A stretch of DNA of 64,000 nt from Prorocentrum cordatum (Eukaryota > Sar > Dinophyceae > Prorocentrales > Prorocentraceae), in contig CAUYUJ010018571.1 of NCBI GenBank assembly GCA_963575745.1, forward strand, positions 469,975 through 533,974, in the 5' to 3' direction. Shown here one piece after another: positions 11,373 to 21,792 of this stretch. The translations under genes and the position numbers were made by a program. How positions within the stretch are numbered: position 1 is the stretch's first letter; each line of letters opens with the position of its first letter. Under the pieces are notes generated by a model, which was given only the letters and a program-made list of their open reading frames with translations, had not been told where the DNA came from and ran no database searches.

Positions 11373-11948
11373 CTATGCTAGGTAGTCCCGCGCCAGCTTC
11401 CGACGAGACGCCGCCCGCGGGGCCCTGGAGCCAACGATACAATTATCAGTAGGGGCCAGCATTCCCGGCCCTAGGACCGCTCGCAAAACAGCGCGTGGAG
11501 GCCGAGCGACGGTATTCCTTGCGATGGGGAAGCCAGTTGCCGTGAGGCAGGTTCTGCACATTTCGAGCTCCTTGGCGTCGTCCTTGGACTTCTTATTTTG
11601 GTGTCGCACGTTTCCTGTGTATTTTTTCTGTTGCCTCATTCTTTCGCGTCTCTCATCGCTCCTCCCTCTTGCGGCTCGATTCGGCTTGAGTTATCGTGTT
11701 TGTCGTTGGCTTTCTTTGGCCATATGCATATGGACTTTGTCGGTTTCAATTGCAACCTCTTCGTAGTGATGCTGTTCGCGCACCCTCTGCAGAATTGCAT
11801 TTGCCAGCGGGGCGATGTCCGCTGACTTCGTGCACGCGTTCCATATGTTCCCAATTGCCTTCCTCGCGAAGATCATGAGGTAGGGCCCTTTGACAGGGGC
11901 CGCGCGGCCGCCCCGCCCAAGGGCGGGGCTTCTCCCGCTGTTCCCCAC
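11373..11948 (-). CDS. Unrecognised open stretch, one internal stop
   Basis: On the minus strand two open segments (11948-11691 and 11690-11373) share one reading frame and are separated by a single TAA. The upstream part carries a helix-like, non-repetitive translation (IWNACTKSADIAPLANAIL). The downstream part is Lys/Arg-rich with a CRTC motif. The local GC is lower than around it. No family is recognised. It may be a decayed gene, an exon pair whose intron spans the stop, or chance. Confidence 0.22.
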
Positions 11949-12079
11949 TGCCCCATGTGAGGTGGCTCCCGTTTTTGGTTTCTAGGTCCTGGGTGGTCTT
12001 CCCCCCTCGCTCTTCCTGGGTGGGGCCATGGGTGAACCTAGCCCAAGAGACCCCAAGTTGGGGTTTTCAGGCGGGGTAT

Positions 12080-12300
12080 GTTTTTTACCCTCCGTTATTG
12101 GCGCATGTGTGTTTTTGACGGTGTCCCGCGAGAACTTTGGGGGGTCGCGGGTTTGTCACTGCTCTTTCTCTTTCCGCCTTTCCTTTGCCCGTCCTCCTGC
12201 TGCTGCGCCCGGCGGGAGGCATCGCCGCCGCCGCGTCATTGGTTCCCGACCGACTGAAGCAAAGGGGCGCGCGCGCGTGCCGCCCATCGTCGGCGACGCG
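12080..12300 (+). repeat. Dispersed repeat E, copy 2
   Basis: Partner of the block at 8395-8600, with the same order of shared words including CATTGGTTCCCGA and GCCCATCGTCGG. Confidence 0.55.
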
Positions 12301-12559
12301 ACGGACGATTGCAAAAGGTTTGTTTGTTTTGTTTTTGTTTGTTTTCCCTCGGGGCGTTCGTGCGAGCTACGGTGGCCCGAAAAACGGACGTGAGCCTGGC
12401 CGCCTTCACAGGCCCACTGCCGCCCACTGCGTTCGGGCGCTTGGGGAAGTCGTTGCCGCATGTGGGCGTTTCGTTACCGGCCATCGCGCTTGCGGGTGCC
12501 TTCCGAGGTTTCCCCACGTTGCCGCTGGTGGGCGTTTTGTTGCCGCCCATCGCCCGAAC

Positions 12560-12880
12560 TGACAACATCGCTTGCACGACCTTGATTGGGCCACGAACCT
12601 TGCACCATGTATATTGCACCGCATTGTGTGCACGACTTACGTGGACTGCACCACCCCAGTTGCGCATATTTGTTTGTGCCACATGTATTCCACTGCGGAA
12701 CTTGCACCACGCATTTTGCGCGGCGTTAATTGCGCCGCATAGCCCGCACCATAATCTCACCACCGAGCTTGCACCGCACCGCATAGGTTGCGCCGCGTTC
12801 GTTGCGCCACACACCTTGTACCACATAGCTTCCACCAGATTGCTCCCACCACACATCTTGCGCCAGAAACCTTGCGTATC
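12560..12880 (-). repeat. Degenerate 15-bp repeat
   Basis: Imperfect TTGCACCACATAGCT / TTGCGCCGCATA words at about 15-bp spacing. In-frame periodicity keeps minus-strand frames open with a five-residue rhythm rich in Cys, Ala, Val and Trp. No evidence that this is expressed. Confidence 0.6.
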
Positions 12881-13780
12881 CACAGTGAAATAACGTATTG
12901 TTTAGGGCCCATGCTGTCAAATATGATTGTGTGAACGGTGCCTGGGCACGTTGGTTCCCCCAGTGGCACAAGCGGGGTGCGCATCCTACGTAATTAGAGT
13001 CAACGGCTCCCCTCCTGAATTTCTGCTCTGGGAGCCGTGCAGAGCCATCCCCTTTCCTCTTCTCCTGCCGCTGACCCAGTTGTGGGAACGTTCTCCTGGC
13101 CAGCCTGTCTTCGCGACGTGCCCCTGGCTGACCCGGGTTGGCGCAGTCTTGGGCCAGCCATCTTTGAACCCCCTCCCGGGGAAGAGGCGGAGGATGAGGA
13201 GGAAGAGGGGACCGACAAGGGCCGCGGGGCCTCGGACGGGGCCCGTTACACGTTTGGATCAGTTTCGGGGTCCCGGTCCGGACCAATCCTGGGAGACGTC
13301 CATCGCCAACGGATTGGAGGGAGGGAGCGCGAAACGTGGCATCAGGGCGTCGCCTGCTTCGTGACCCCAAGGCCGTTGAAGATTTGATCACTGGACTACT
13401 GGGTCAAGCTAGTGGTTGTTTCACGAATTCGTCGTGATGGTGTAACGACGTCGAACGTAAGTAGGGGAAACAGGGCGCCCACATCGCACTGCATCAGCAA
13501 TGCATCGCCAATGGGTTATAGCCTGGAGCCGGCTCTTGTCCAGCCGACGATCATCGAAACATCGTCAATTTTTTGGCGTTGCGGTGAAACCTGGGGGGTC
13601 CATTATTCCGGACCCACATCTCGAGCGGGCAGGGCCCATAAAAGTCCACGTCGCGATTTGTTTCACGACATGGGCACCCAGACCTCTCCATCCCATCTTC
13701 GAAATGTTTCTTTTTCGCTGTGGAGTTCGTTGTTTGGAGTCCATGGGCCTAAAAACGACATCCAAGCGCCGACCTCAGCA
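12881..13780. other. Intergenic or intronic, nothing recognised
   Basis: Unique sequence of moderate GC. Because the thioredoxin-like exon follows on the + strand, part of this may be 5' intron or upstream exon, but no second exon could be identified. Confidence 0.3.
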
Positions 13781-13785
13781 CACAA

Positions 13786-13938
13786 GTGCTCTTCGTGGAC
13801 GTCCGGAAATCCGGGGGTGGGGCGGCAGGAGCTGCCGTGCGCTGCGCCCAGGTGGTCATAGTGTTCTCCCAGCAGAACTGCCGTTGGTGCGAGAAGCTGC
13901 GGCCGGTGTTGGAGAGGGCCATTGTGCAGCGCTCGAAG
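13786..13938 (+). CDS. Thioredoxin-fold exon (CRWC redox motif)
   Basis: The frame from 13786 contains a hydrophobic beta strand (VVIVFS), then QQNCRWCEKL and an amphipathic helix (RPVLERAIVQ). This is the beta-CxxC-alpha arrangement of thioredoxin, glutaredoxin and disulfide-isomerase domains, in which the two cysteines carry out dithiol-disulfide exchange. The core is exactly 87 nt (29 codons, 13852-13938). It is preceded by CCCAG and followed by GTCGCC, which reads naturally as a phase-0 exon with AG acceptor and GT donor. The upstream 22 codons may be exon or intron. A full domain needs about 100 residues, and the cis-Pro half was not found nearby, so only part of the gene is visible or it is a remnant. 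The CRWC dipeptide is not the classical CGPC or CPYC, so the exact class is open. Confidence 0.55.
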
Positions 13939-15016
13939 GTCGCCTCAGGCCCGCACGAGGGAGGTTGGAAGGAACTCATGCTTCTCCGGCCTCTCGCTGA
14001 GCACCAGTTCCCTGTTTCCCTCTGCCCTTTTCACTTCCTTTCCCCCTCGCCCCCGTCCGTTTCCTGATCAACCATCCTCCTCTCACCCACGGCCAGCTCT
14101 CCGCCTCCCCATCTTGCCCCGTGCGTAGCCGTCTTGGCCTGAGATATTATCGGCCCTGTGGGCGATGTGGACCCATTTCAGTTTCATTTTGAGCCTCCTC
14201 TCGAGCCTGTCCGTCCAGACTGTGGACGCATGCTCCACCCCGAGTGCACACGTTGGCTCTATCAGATCGAGAGCTCCTTCAGGAGCAGCGTCCTGGGTAC
14301 CTTTCTTTAAAGCTCAAGATGTCGTGACGCCGTCGGACTCAATAGCGTGACGCTCGCATAGTTTGGCGTCGGGATCGCGGGGCCCGTGATGGTCGTGAGC
14401 GGCTTGGGTAAATCCAACCGATGGTGTGGGCGTTGCTAGGTGGAGTCGATGGAGTTGATACTCTCGTTCAGAAGCTTGCCGTCCTTGCTCGTCTGCATCG
14501 TGAGTGCCATGGCTGCCACTCTGGATGAGGCCAACTAACAGGCGGTGGCGTCGCTGCTGCGGAGCAAGTTCGTGGTCCTCCCTGTTCAAGCGCATCCTTG
14601 AGAGGCCCCAGGCGGTTTCCCTGCTCATGGTGGTCTCGGGTGGTGTTGCCATGAAGATTGGTTAGCCTCAGCGTCTGCTTTTTGCCAATGTTCACCGTAT
14701 CGAGTTTTGGCAGGCCATGCGGCAATGGCATATGAACATGTCGGATCATGCACTTGTTCTATGAACACTTTTCCTCTTCCCACTCGGCCGCCGCCTCCGC
14801 GGCTCAAGTGCATTTCTGGCAGCGCCACAAACCTATGGGGATCCTCACTAGTGTGGCGGGGGTGCCGTCTCTAGCATCTGCAGTGTTGCGGCCGCTGGCA
14901 GAGCTTGACCTGTACGATCCAGATTTCAGTCTTGGGTGGACCGTATCAAGCCTGCAGGGTGTGTCTCCTATTCGGTGTCTTGCTCGACCTGGGGCTCACG
15001 TTGATCTACCAGGCCT

Positions 15017-15334
15017 GTGGTAATGGCGGCAATGGCGGTGGCGCTCGGCGGTCAGTACCTGCTGGGTGGTCGCGAGGTTCAGGTGAGATACTCCGACCAG
15101 CCTCGCCTGTGGCATCGCCGCGTCGTGGTGTGCCGTTGTCCGCTCGAAGTCTACCGTCGAGTCATGGCGGACGAGCCCTACACGGACACCCGCGCGATGT
15201 ATTGGATTCTGATTCCAGACCTCGACGTGCACCCCGAAGAGCTGACAGTCCCACCTCTGATGGGCATCATGGGAACTACGCCAGACGGGACACTCGTGCC
15301 AGCCTCGGCGATCGGCCGCACCGAGCTTGCCTAG
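15017..15334 (+). pseudogene. Gag-like fragment of element 1
   Basis: An open frame of 105 codons ending in a stop at 15332-15334. It contains LWHRRVVVCRCPLEVYR and, about 20 residues later, YWILIPDLDVHPEEL. I recognise this pairing (an LWHER-like segment followed by a WxxxTPDxDxYxEE-like segment) from N-terminal regions of dinoflagellate retroelement polyproteins. It presumably packaged element RNA, but no biochemical role is known to me. More stops follow in frame, so the polyprotein does not continue. Homology is by memory only. Confidence 0.45.
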
Positions 15335-15550
15335 GCGAGGTAGCCCAGGGCGGTAGTCCTCGTCGCCGTCTTCGGGGTCGACAGGCGGGTCTCGCAACCC
15401 TTGGCGCTGAGGGCGCAGCCGATCACGGCATCGTGCCCGCGGAGCCTCCGCTGCCGCTGCCTGAGCGCAGCCCCGACGAGCAGGCGGTGCTCGACCTGGT
15501 GAACAGGGGGCCGCTGGCGCCTGGGCTCGGCCGTCTGCCGCCTGCCACGG

Positions 15551-15928
15551 GTGGGTGGCGGCGCGGCTCCGGCAGCGGGCTCAGCGACTCGGACTTCGGC
15601 ACCGTCCGACCCGTCGAACATCGGGCCCCACCCGTACATGCTCAGGCACGGGCGAGCTTCGGACGATGCCCTTCGAACTCGCAGGAACTTGGAGGAAGTA
15701 AAGAGGAGGGGCAGATGGCGCGCCGACTCATCGGTACTCCGAGACGAGAAGCACGCCCGAGTTCTGAAGCAGGGCGACAACATGACGGACGCCGCCCGCG
15801 AGTACGGGCTGCTTGTCGCCAACCACGTGCTGGAGGTACTAGCAGGCGGGCGCGCCGCCCCGAACCCTCCCAACACGCGCGCCCTGCAGCTTAAGCAGGC
15901 CGGAGGGCTGCGGCGGCGAGGAGCCTGA
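15551..15928 (+). pseudogene. Tyrosine recombinase C-terminal domain, catalytic Tyr lost
   Basis: From about 15620 the frame reads PHPYMLRHGRASDD, then RRGRWRADSSVLRDEKHARV. The LRHGxAS box holds the conserved His and Arg of phage-integrase-type recombinases, and RGRW-x-SxxRYxKxxR is the usual C-terminal end in dinoflagellate elements. The nucleophile position is Asp here (codon GAC at 15743-15745), which would abolish strand cleavage. The N-terminal and central catalytic parts are absent. In intact relatives this enzyme integrates circular cDNA, the hallmark of DIRS-type elements. The Arg-rich beginning (15551-15615) is probably out-of-frame filler. Confidence 0.65.
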
Positions 15929-15942
15929 GGCCTGATCATAAC

Positions 15943-16730
15943 GTGGGAGTTGCTAGCGACAGACTGGCCGTGCAGGACGTGCGTGGACGGTTCCAGAGGC
16001 ATCTTCGCACGGTTTTGAATCAATTGCGTGATGGCAACATGTTATTTGATGTTTTTGTTGGCTCCTCTCCTGTGATGCATGCCTTTGAACAGCAGGGTGA
16101 ATCAGGTGTTGCTTTTGATGTTGTACAGGGTGCTGAATTTGATTTGACAGATCTTAACGTGTTAAACCATGTCCTAGGGTGGATTTCGGCGGGACTTGTA
16201 AAGGGTATATGGTGCGCCTTTCCCTGTTCGTCGTGGTCCAATGCTAGTTTTTACAAAATTCGGCGGCCCTGGCGCGTGCGCGGCATCCTCGACCCGACGT
16301 TGGCCCAGGCCAAACGGCTTCGAGCGGGAAACCGTACCCTAGGGAGCACGCGACGGCTCATTCTGGCCTGCGTGTATTTTTGCCCCGGTGATTTGTGAGA
16401 GTCCGCATTCCGCATTCCTCGACTAGGCTTACCCAGGCACGTGAGGTTGTGCTCGATCAGTGTTTTTTTGGGGCGAGGTGGCGCAAACGGACTCGGCTGG
16501 TGGGGTGGTGGACGCCAAGCTTGCCCCGTGCCAATCGGCCTCGTCACGGGCACGGCGTCTGCTGCTTGTCGGATCGGCCGCACCTCGCCCTTGTAGGCAA
16601 GATCCCTGGAAGCTCCGTGAATTGGACCACTGTGGCCTCTCAGTGCCTACGGAGGCTTGGACAGGCCAGTGCAGCCTGGCTCGCACGTTCGGTCACGCGG
16701 CCGCAGGTTTCGGATGGCCCTTTTTTTTTT
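15943..16730 (+). pseudogene. Methyltransferase-like ORF, frameshifted
   Basis: First part 15943-16398. It has LFDVFVGSSPVMHAF (a nucleotide-binding-loop-like motif), GAEFDLTDLNVLNHVLGWI, and GIWCAFPCSSWSNA (16205-16245), where FPCSSWS resembles the Pro-Cys motif of cytosine methyltransferases. The matching continuation lies in another frame from about 16395: VVLDQCFFGARWRKRTRLVGWW, then CCLSDRPHLALVGKIPG. A frameshift near 16385-16400 therefore splits one ancestral ORF. I recognise this domain as the 3'-most ORF of dinoflagellate recombinase elements; its activity is unknown to me. Bases 16010-16260 are clearly AT-richer with T-ending codons, unlike the flanks. A poly-T run at about 16719-16735 follows the end. 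Confidence 0.6.
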
Positions 16731-16779
16731 TTTTATAGATTTGCGGTTCCAGAGCGCAGTGCGGGTCTGGGAGGTTTTC

Positions 16780-16925
16780 TCAGCTTGTCGTGGCCTCGGG
16801 TTCGCAGGTTCTCGAGGCCCTTTGCTCAGCCATGCCTGGTCACCAAGCTGTTGCGCAGACGGAGTATGAACAAATCAGTTCGATGTGACATGTAGTATCT
16901 AATTCTCTTCGAGCTTGGCACTCCG
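16780..16925 (+). repeat. Direct duplication of about 145 bp, copy 1
   Basis: Pairs with 17080-17225. Both run from CTCAGCTTGTCG through GGTTCGCAGGTT (copy 2: AGTTCGCAGGTT), GTCGCCAAG or GTCACCAAG, GCGCAGAC, GATGTGACATGTAGTAT and TTCGAGCT-GGCACTCC. Spacing is 300 bp. Lies at and beyond the 3' edge of element 1. Confidence 0.8.
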
Positions 16926-17079
16926 GGTTTCAAGGGATGAGGTTGCACCACTTGTTCCCTGAACCCCTTTCCTGTTCCCACTCGGCCGCCGCCTCCGCGG
17001 CTTACGTGCGCCGCCGCAGTCCCCGCCGCCCTCCTTCTCCTTAGTGTTGTCAACTGGAGGTTGTCTCAGGGAGATGTCC

Positions 17080-17225
17080 TCAGCTTGTCGCGGCCTCGAG
17101 TTCGCAGGTTCCCGAGGCCCGTTGCGCAGCCCGGTCTGGTCGCCAAGGTGTCGCGCAGACAGGGTATGAAAAATCAGCTCGATGTGACATGTAGTATGTA
17201 ATGCCTTTCGAGCTCGGCACTCCCG
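17080..17225 (+). repeat. Direct duplication of about 145 bp, copy 2
   Basis: Second copy of the block at 16780-16925. It differs by scattered substitutions and short indels. Confidence 0.8.
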
Positions 17226-17699
17226 GTTTAGGAGATGAGGAAAATATCACACGCGTGGTGATGCTACGGAGGGGCTGGTTGTAGTAGCGCATGCCAGTGC
17301 GTTGGGATCTACATGCAAGCGAGACGTCCATCGAGCACGTCATGTCGTCTGAAGAACGCGATCGCTCTTGGCAGCGACTGGTCACGTCGACCTCCCCGGA
17401 GGGAACCAGGCGAGCCAGTGCTTTAGACGAAAACCTTGCTGCTAAATGCGCACGCGGGCCCAAGGGGTCGCAGGCCGCCGCGGCGGCAGCGGGCGGCGTC
17501 GGCCCGCCCGGGCGCATCCAGCGTAGCCCGCGTGACCGGCTCCGCCCGATCGGCTCGAGATTGTCTTGCAGTGCCTTTTGTCGTGGGCGAAAACGCCCGC
17601 GGCCTCGCGGGCCAGGCACCTGGGCCGCGACCCCACGGATGCGGGACGTGTTTTCGCGGATGCCCTGCGCGGAAGAATTTTGGGACCACGCATCCGCGG

Positions 17700-17981
17700 G
17701 ATCGCGCCATGGAATCCAGACCGCGAGGGCCCGGGCACGGATATGTTCGCCGCTTGTGGGTTGACCCATCATTTGAAACGTATGCGTTTTGGTTGCTATT
17801 TCCCGATCGTTGTCTGCGCCGTGCTAGTATCAAGCGCGCTTGGCGGCAGGCATGCTTGGCGGGACGGGCATCATACCACATGGCGGTCCCATTACCGACT
17901 AAGCGCACGCTGCTTGGCTTGGCCATTCGCCTTTCGATGAACATGCGCGCGTCTCTTATTCTTTGGTCGGTGCATCGGTGA
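17700..17981 (+). pseudogene. Tyrosine recombinase core-binding fragment
   Basis: The frame through 17700-17981 reads VRRLWVDPSFETYAFWLL, then a basic Trp-containing stretch (KRAWRQACLAGRAS) and VPLPTKRTLLGLAIRLS up to SLILWSVHR before a stop. The order (HLWxxxxP-x-YA, SWRLxxxW, PxxPxxxxLLxLA, LLxGFH) is that of the core-binding half of dinoflagellate tyrosine recombinases, which normally leads into LRTGE. It breaks off just before that. It is probably a separate scrap from element 1, since it lies downstream of that element's recombinase C-terminus. Match is by eye and partial. Confidence 0.4.
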
Positions 17982-20630
17982 GCACGGGTTCTGGAAGTTG
18001 GGAGGGAGTAAGCCCGCACGACCGCCGAGGATGGGCGACCATGCTTCGGGAGACCGCGTTCACTCGAGTGTCTCATGGCCGCGCGCGATCCCACATGTTC
18101 TTGATCAGTTTTTGTCCCGCATGTTTGTCAACGCATGCCTGAGAAGTGCAATTCAGAATTCTCTTGTGGATAAAAAAGGCGAATTGATGGCTCTTTATGT
18201 TTCTTTTTTTTTTTCTCTCTCTCTCTCTCTCTCTCTCCCTCGCATGCGCCGTTGGCCATCTTCTCGTCTGCGTCGGAGGGCGCGGGCGCCGTCCGCCGCG
18301 TCATAAAGCGATGTCCAGTTGACGAGGGTGTCGGGCGAAAGCTCCAAGCAACCTGCGTCACGAACCTCGGTTCCTGCGTTTCGCTGGCGTGCTGCGTGTT
18401 TCGGTCACCTTTGAGTTGTATTTTTCGGTGGTGCACTCGCAAACCCTTCTCGAGGGCCCAGTTACTCATCATGGGTTGTTTCTGTTGCGGCATTGCCTGT
18501 AAGGACTGCGAAACGGTGCCTGGGAGCCGAACTTTGGGAAATCTTGCGTCGCTATAACATTCGAGCCGACCGAGGTCTGCGTCCTCGGGAGCATTCTGGA
18601 GGTCCGTGGAGGCGCCCTGGGGCCTCCAGTCCCTCAAAAACCACCCCAAACGCGCAAATCAGGCACCCTCGACAACGGCGACGCCGAAGCGCCGAAGACG
18701 ACGACGCCGAAGGCGGCGACGACGCCGACGACGACGGCTGCCGCGATGCCGACGACGCCGACGACGACACCGAGCAACCACCCCAAACTCGAATTCACGG
18801 AATTGAAACGAAGTCACATTCTCCCTTCCTTCCTCCGCGTTTCTCTGTGCGTCCGCCGCCCTTTGGGGGTCGAATGGGGGCTGTTTGTCGAGACTGTTTG
18901 CGTGGCCAAGTCAAAGAGACGGGATTACGAGTGGGAGCTACAATCGACACCGATTGTAAGGACGATCGACTTCCCAAGGGTACCCTTGCATTCTTGTTTC
19001 GTCGGTCATCTTCGGCCCATCCTCAACCATTTTCGATGGCCAGCCCCATGTCGAAAAGCTTCGACATGTGCGTCCAAAGGGCTTGCATCCTCATCGCGCA
19101 TCCTTACCATCAATTCTGATTGTAACGCGCAAGTATTGTACTTTTGACGTAACTGGCGACGATGGAGGCCCTTAGCCAGATCTCCACGCTTCGGGGCTCC
19201 AGGCCGCCCTGTGCGCGCGGTGCAGGCGCGGACGCCGCCGGGTCGCTCCTCGGCTCGCCGCTGCGGGTGTTCGTTCTCGACGGCGAGCAGTTCGGAGCCA
19301 TCGGCGAGCAGTTCGGACCGCGCCCCCCCGAGATTCGACGATTGGAGCGTGGGGAAGTTCTTGGCTGTTGTAGGCTTTCTTTTTCTGGGGCCCTTCTCCC
19401 TTAGGGGCGCGAAGATTCTCGCGCTTCGCGCGCCGCGGTCAGGGCCAGGACAGCTGGCCTTCGGTGGGGGGCGCGAGGGCACGATGGCGCGAAGATCACC
19501 ACGCGTCGTGCACCGCGGGGCGCGATGCGCGAAGTGGGGCGACCGAGGCCTCCAGGAGGTCTCCTGAGGCTGAGGCCTCTGTGGGCCTTCGGGGGCTCAG
19601 GACGGCGGGCGAGTCGCCTCGGTTATCGAGCAGTTCGGAGGGCTCTCTTGCGTGCTCCTGGCCCTCCTTTGGGTCCCCAAGGCTGTCAGGGAGCACCGGC
19701 GAGAGAGCGAGCAAGCGAGCGAGAGTTCCTTGCACCAGATGGCGCGTGAGGAGAGAAAAGAAAACACGGTTTTCCGAAGATGTTTTCAGCAATCGCTCCA
19801 AACCGCCATTGCCAGCTCCCAATCGTCCGCTGCAGCGCCTTCAACGCAGAAGTAGTCAGCCAGGCGACCGCGGGAAGCAGCAACTTCCAGACAATTGCGC
19901 AAAACAAGATGTCCCCATGTCTTCTAGGCGGCGGCCCCTGGATGGCCCCAGGCGGGGCCCCATCTTCAGAATGACCTGGAAGTTGGGGGCCTCCTGTCAA
20001 CAATTGGCTGTTTTTTGGGAGGAGTTGGAGAGAGGAGAGGTGGGCGAGGCGGAAGGAGAACGTTGAGGAGGAAGAGGACATGGACCAGCGGAGACCGAGA
20101 CTGCATGAACGATGCTGCCCTTTACCTTCGTATGCCCCTACCCCTTAGCGCTACAAGACGCGCCCCCTCTCAGAGGCGAGATCACCTCGGGCCTGCCATT
20201 CAGGCGAGAGCCAGAGCTGGGCCTCAACGGTGTTCTGGGCGATTTCGTGGGCCGTTTTCGTTTCGATCTCGTCTTGCGGTAAACAGGGGGATTCGAGACG
20301 ACAGCGAGGGAAAGCGAACACAACACGAACACGAACAGCACCGTTCAGGTTCGGCCCTGGCGAGAGCCCCACGCGCGCAGCTGTCGGAAGTTTCTTTTTC
20401 ACGCGTGCGCCGCTCCCCGGCTCCCCCCTCCCCCGTTCCCCGCTCACCGCTCCCCCCCCGTGCAGCGGGGCGCCTTCGCCCCCTCCTCCCCGCCCCGCTC
20501 CCCCTCCCCTGCCCGTGGCCCCCCCCCCGCAGCGGGGCGCCCTCGCCCCGCCCAGCCGCCTTGGTTGGCGGGCTGCTCTCCGCCCCAGCTGTGATGCGCG
20601 CACTGGCTGGGCGCGGGCTCCGATTCACCT
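17982..20630. other. Long intergenic stretch
   Basis: Contains a CT dinucleotide run (18206-18240), a GACGACGCC triplet tract (about 18660-18775) and a C-rich tract (20400-20560). No gene is recognised. The frames of up to about 200 codons carry no domain I can name. Confidence 0.4.
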
Positions 20631-20635
20631 TTTTG

Positions 20636-21235
20636 CTTCGCTCGAGTTCAGTTTCGCTCGTTGAGTTTCGCTCGTCTAGATCCGCTCGGTTGAAGCTTGC
20701 TCGGATTGCAATTCGCTCGATTTAAATTCGTTCGGGATTACACTCGCTCGGGTTTGATTTCGCTCAGTTTAAACTGGCTTATTCTTTTCGCTAGTTGTTC
20801 TCTCGCTCGTTTAATTTCGCTCGGGTGAAATTCCGCTCGTTTCTTTTTCGCTCGGTTGATCTCCGGTTGCCGCTCAGGTCAGGCAGACCACAAGTCCACA
20901 AGTCGCTCTGAGAGTCGACAAAAATTCGCTCGAATTGGAATTCGCTCGGATTTGATTTTGCTCGGATGGAGCTCGCTCGGTCGATTCCCGGTCGCCGCCT
21001 GAAAGCTCCTCTGTGTCGTTGTTGTTTTTTCCGCTCGTTCAATTTCGCTCGGTTTGAAGTCATGCGGGTGTAAACTCGCTCGGGCGAAAACTCGCTCGAT
21101 TTAAATTTGCTCGGGTTTGAACTTGCTCGTTTAACTTCGCTCGTTAAATTTCTTTCGATTTGAAGTCATGTGGGTGCGAACTTCTCGGGTGTAAACTCGC
21201 TCGATCTAAATTCGCTCGGGTTTAAATGCTTGTTG
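20636..21235 (+). repeat. Degenerate TTCGCTCG repeat
   Basis: Some 30 imperfect copies of a word of about 17 bp, TTCGCTCGGTTTAAA or close variants, over 600 bp. It is the AT-richest long repeat in the window. No ORF of note. Confidence 0.8.
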
Positions 21236-21244
21236 TCACGTGCC

Positions 21245-21785
21245 CAAGTCTTGAGGATGTCTCGAGCGAGACGCTTGGCTTCACGCCTCCAAGCTAGCAT
21301 GAAGATGTGTTGAGGTTGTCTCGAGCGAGACGCTTGTTTTCACGCGTCCAAGTCGTCCAGGCAGATGTCGCATGAGGATGTGTTGAGAGTGTCTCGAGCG
21401 AGACGTTTTCTTTCACGTGTCCAAGTCTCACTGGCGGATGTCTAACATGAAAATGTGTTGAGGATGTCTCGAGCGAGACGTTGCTTTTCGCGTGTCCAGG
21501 TCTCCCTGGCGGATGTCCAGCATGAGGGGGTGTTGAGAAAGTCTCGAGCGGAACGCTTGTTTTCACGTGCCCAGGTCACCCAGGCGGACGTCTAACATGA
21601 AGATGCGTTGAGGATGCCTCGAGCAAACCATTTGTTGTCACGTGTGAAGTTCGCCCAGGCGGATGTCTAGCATGAGGATGTGTTGAGGATGTGTTGAGCG
21701 AAACGCTTGTTTTCACGCGTCCAGGTCGCCCAGGCGGATGTCTAGCATGAGGATGTGGGCAGGATGTCTCGAGCGAAACGCTTCT
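21245..21785 (+). repeat. 75-bp satellite array
   Basis: Eight units. The GTCTCGAGCG anchor lies at 21259, 21318, 21391, 21466, 21541, 21616, 21691 and 21766, so the last five spacings are exactly 75 bp. Core GAGGATGTCTCGAGCGAGAC. As 75 is a multiple of three, the minus strand stays open with a 25-residue repeat; this is not taken as coding. Solitary copies of the core occur at 22.17, 44.7-44.9, 46.9 and 48.2-48.9 kb. Confidence 0.9.
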
Positions 21786-21792
21786 CCCCAGC

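Larger units (their letters stand above)
14740..17010 (+). mobile_element. Decayed tyrosine-recombinase retroelement, element 1
   Basis: Two related blocks of about 65 bp in direct orientation bound this region: 14740-14815 and 16938-17010. They share CCCACTCGGCCGCCGCCTCC followed by GCGGCT, and a nearby ACTTGTTC-GAAC word. Between them lie, on the + strand, a gag-like fragment, a tyrosine recombinase C-terminus and a methyltransferase-like ORF. The reverse transcriptase and recombinase N-terminus are missing, so the element has lost its centre. The direct repeats could be its terminal or split repeats, but that is inference. Confidence 0.6.
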
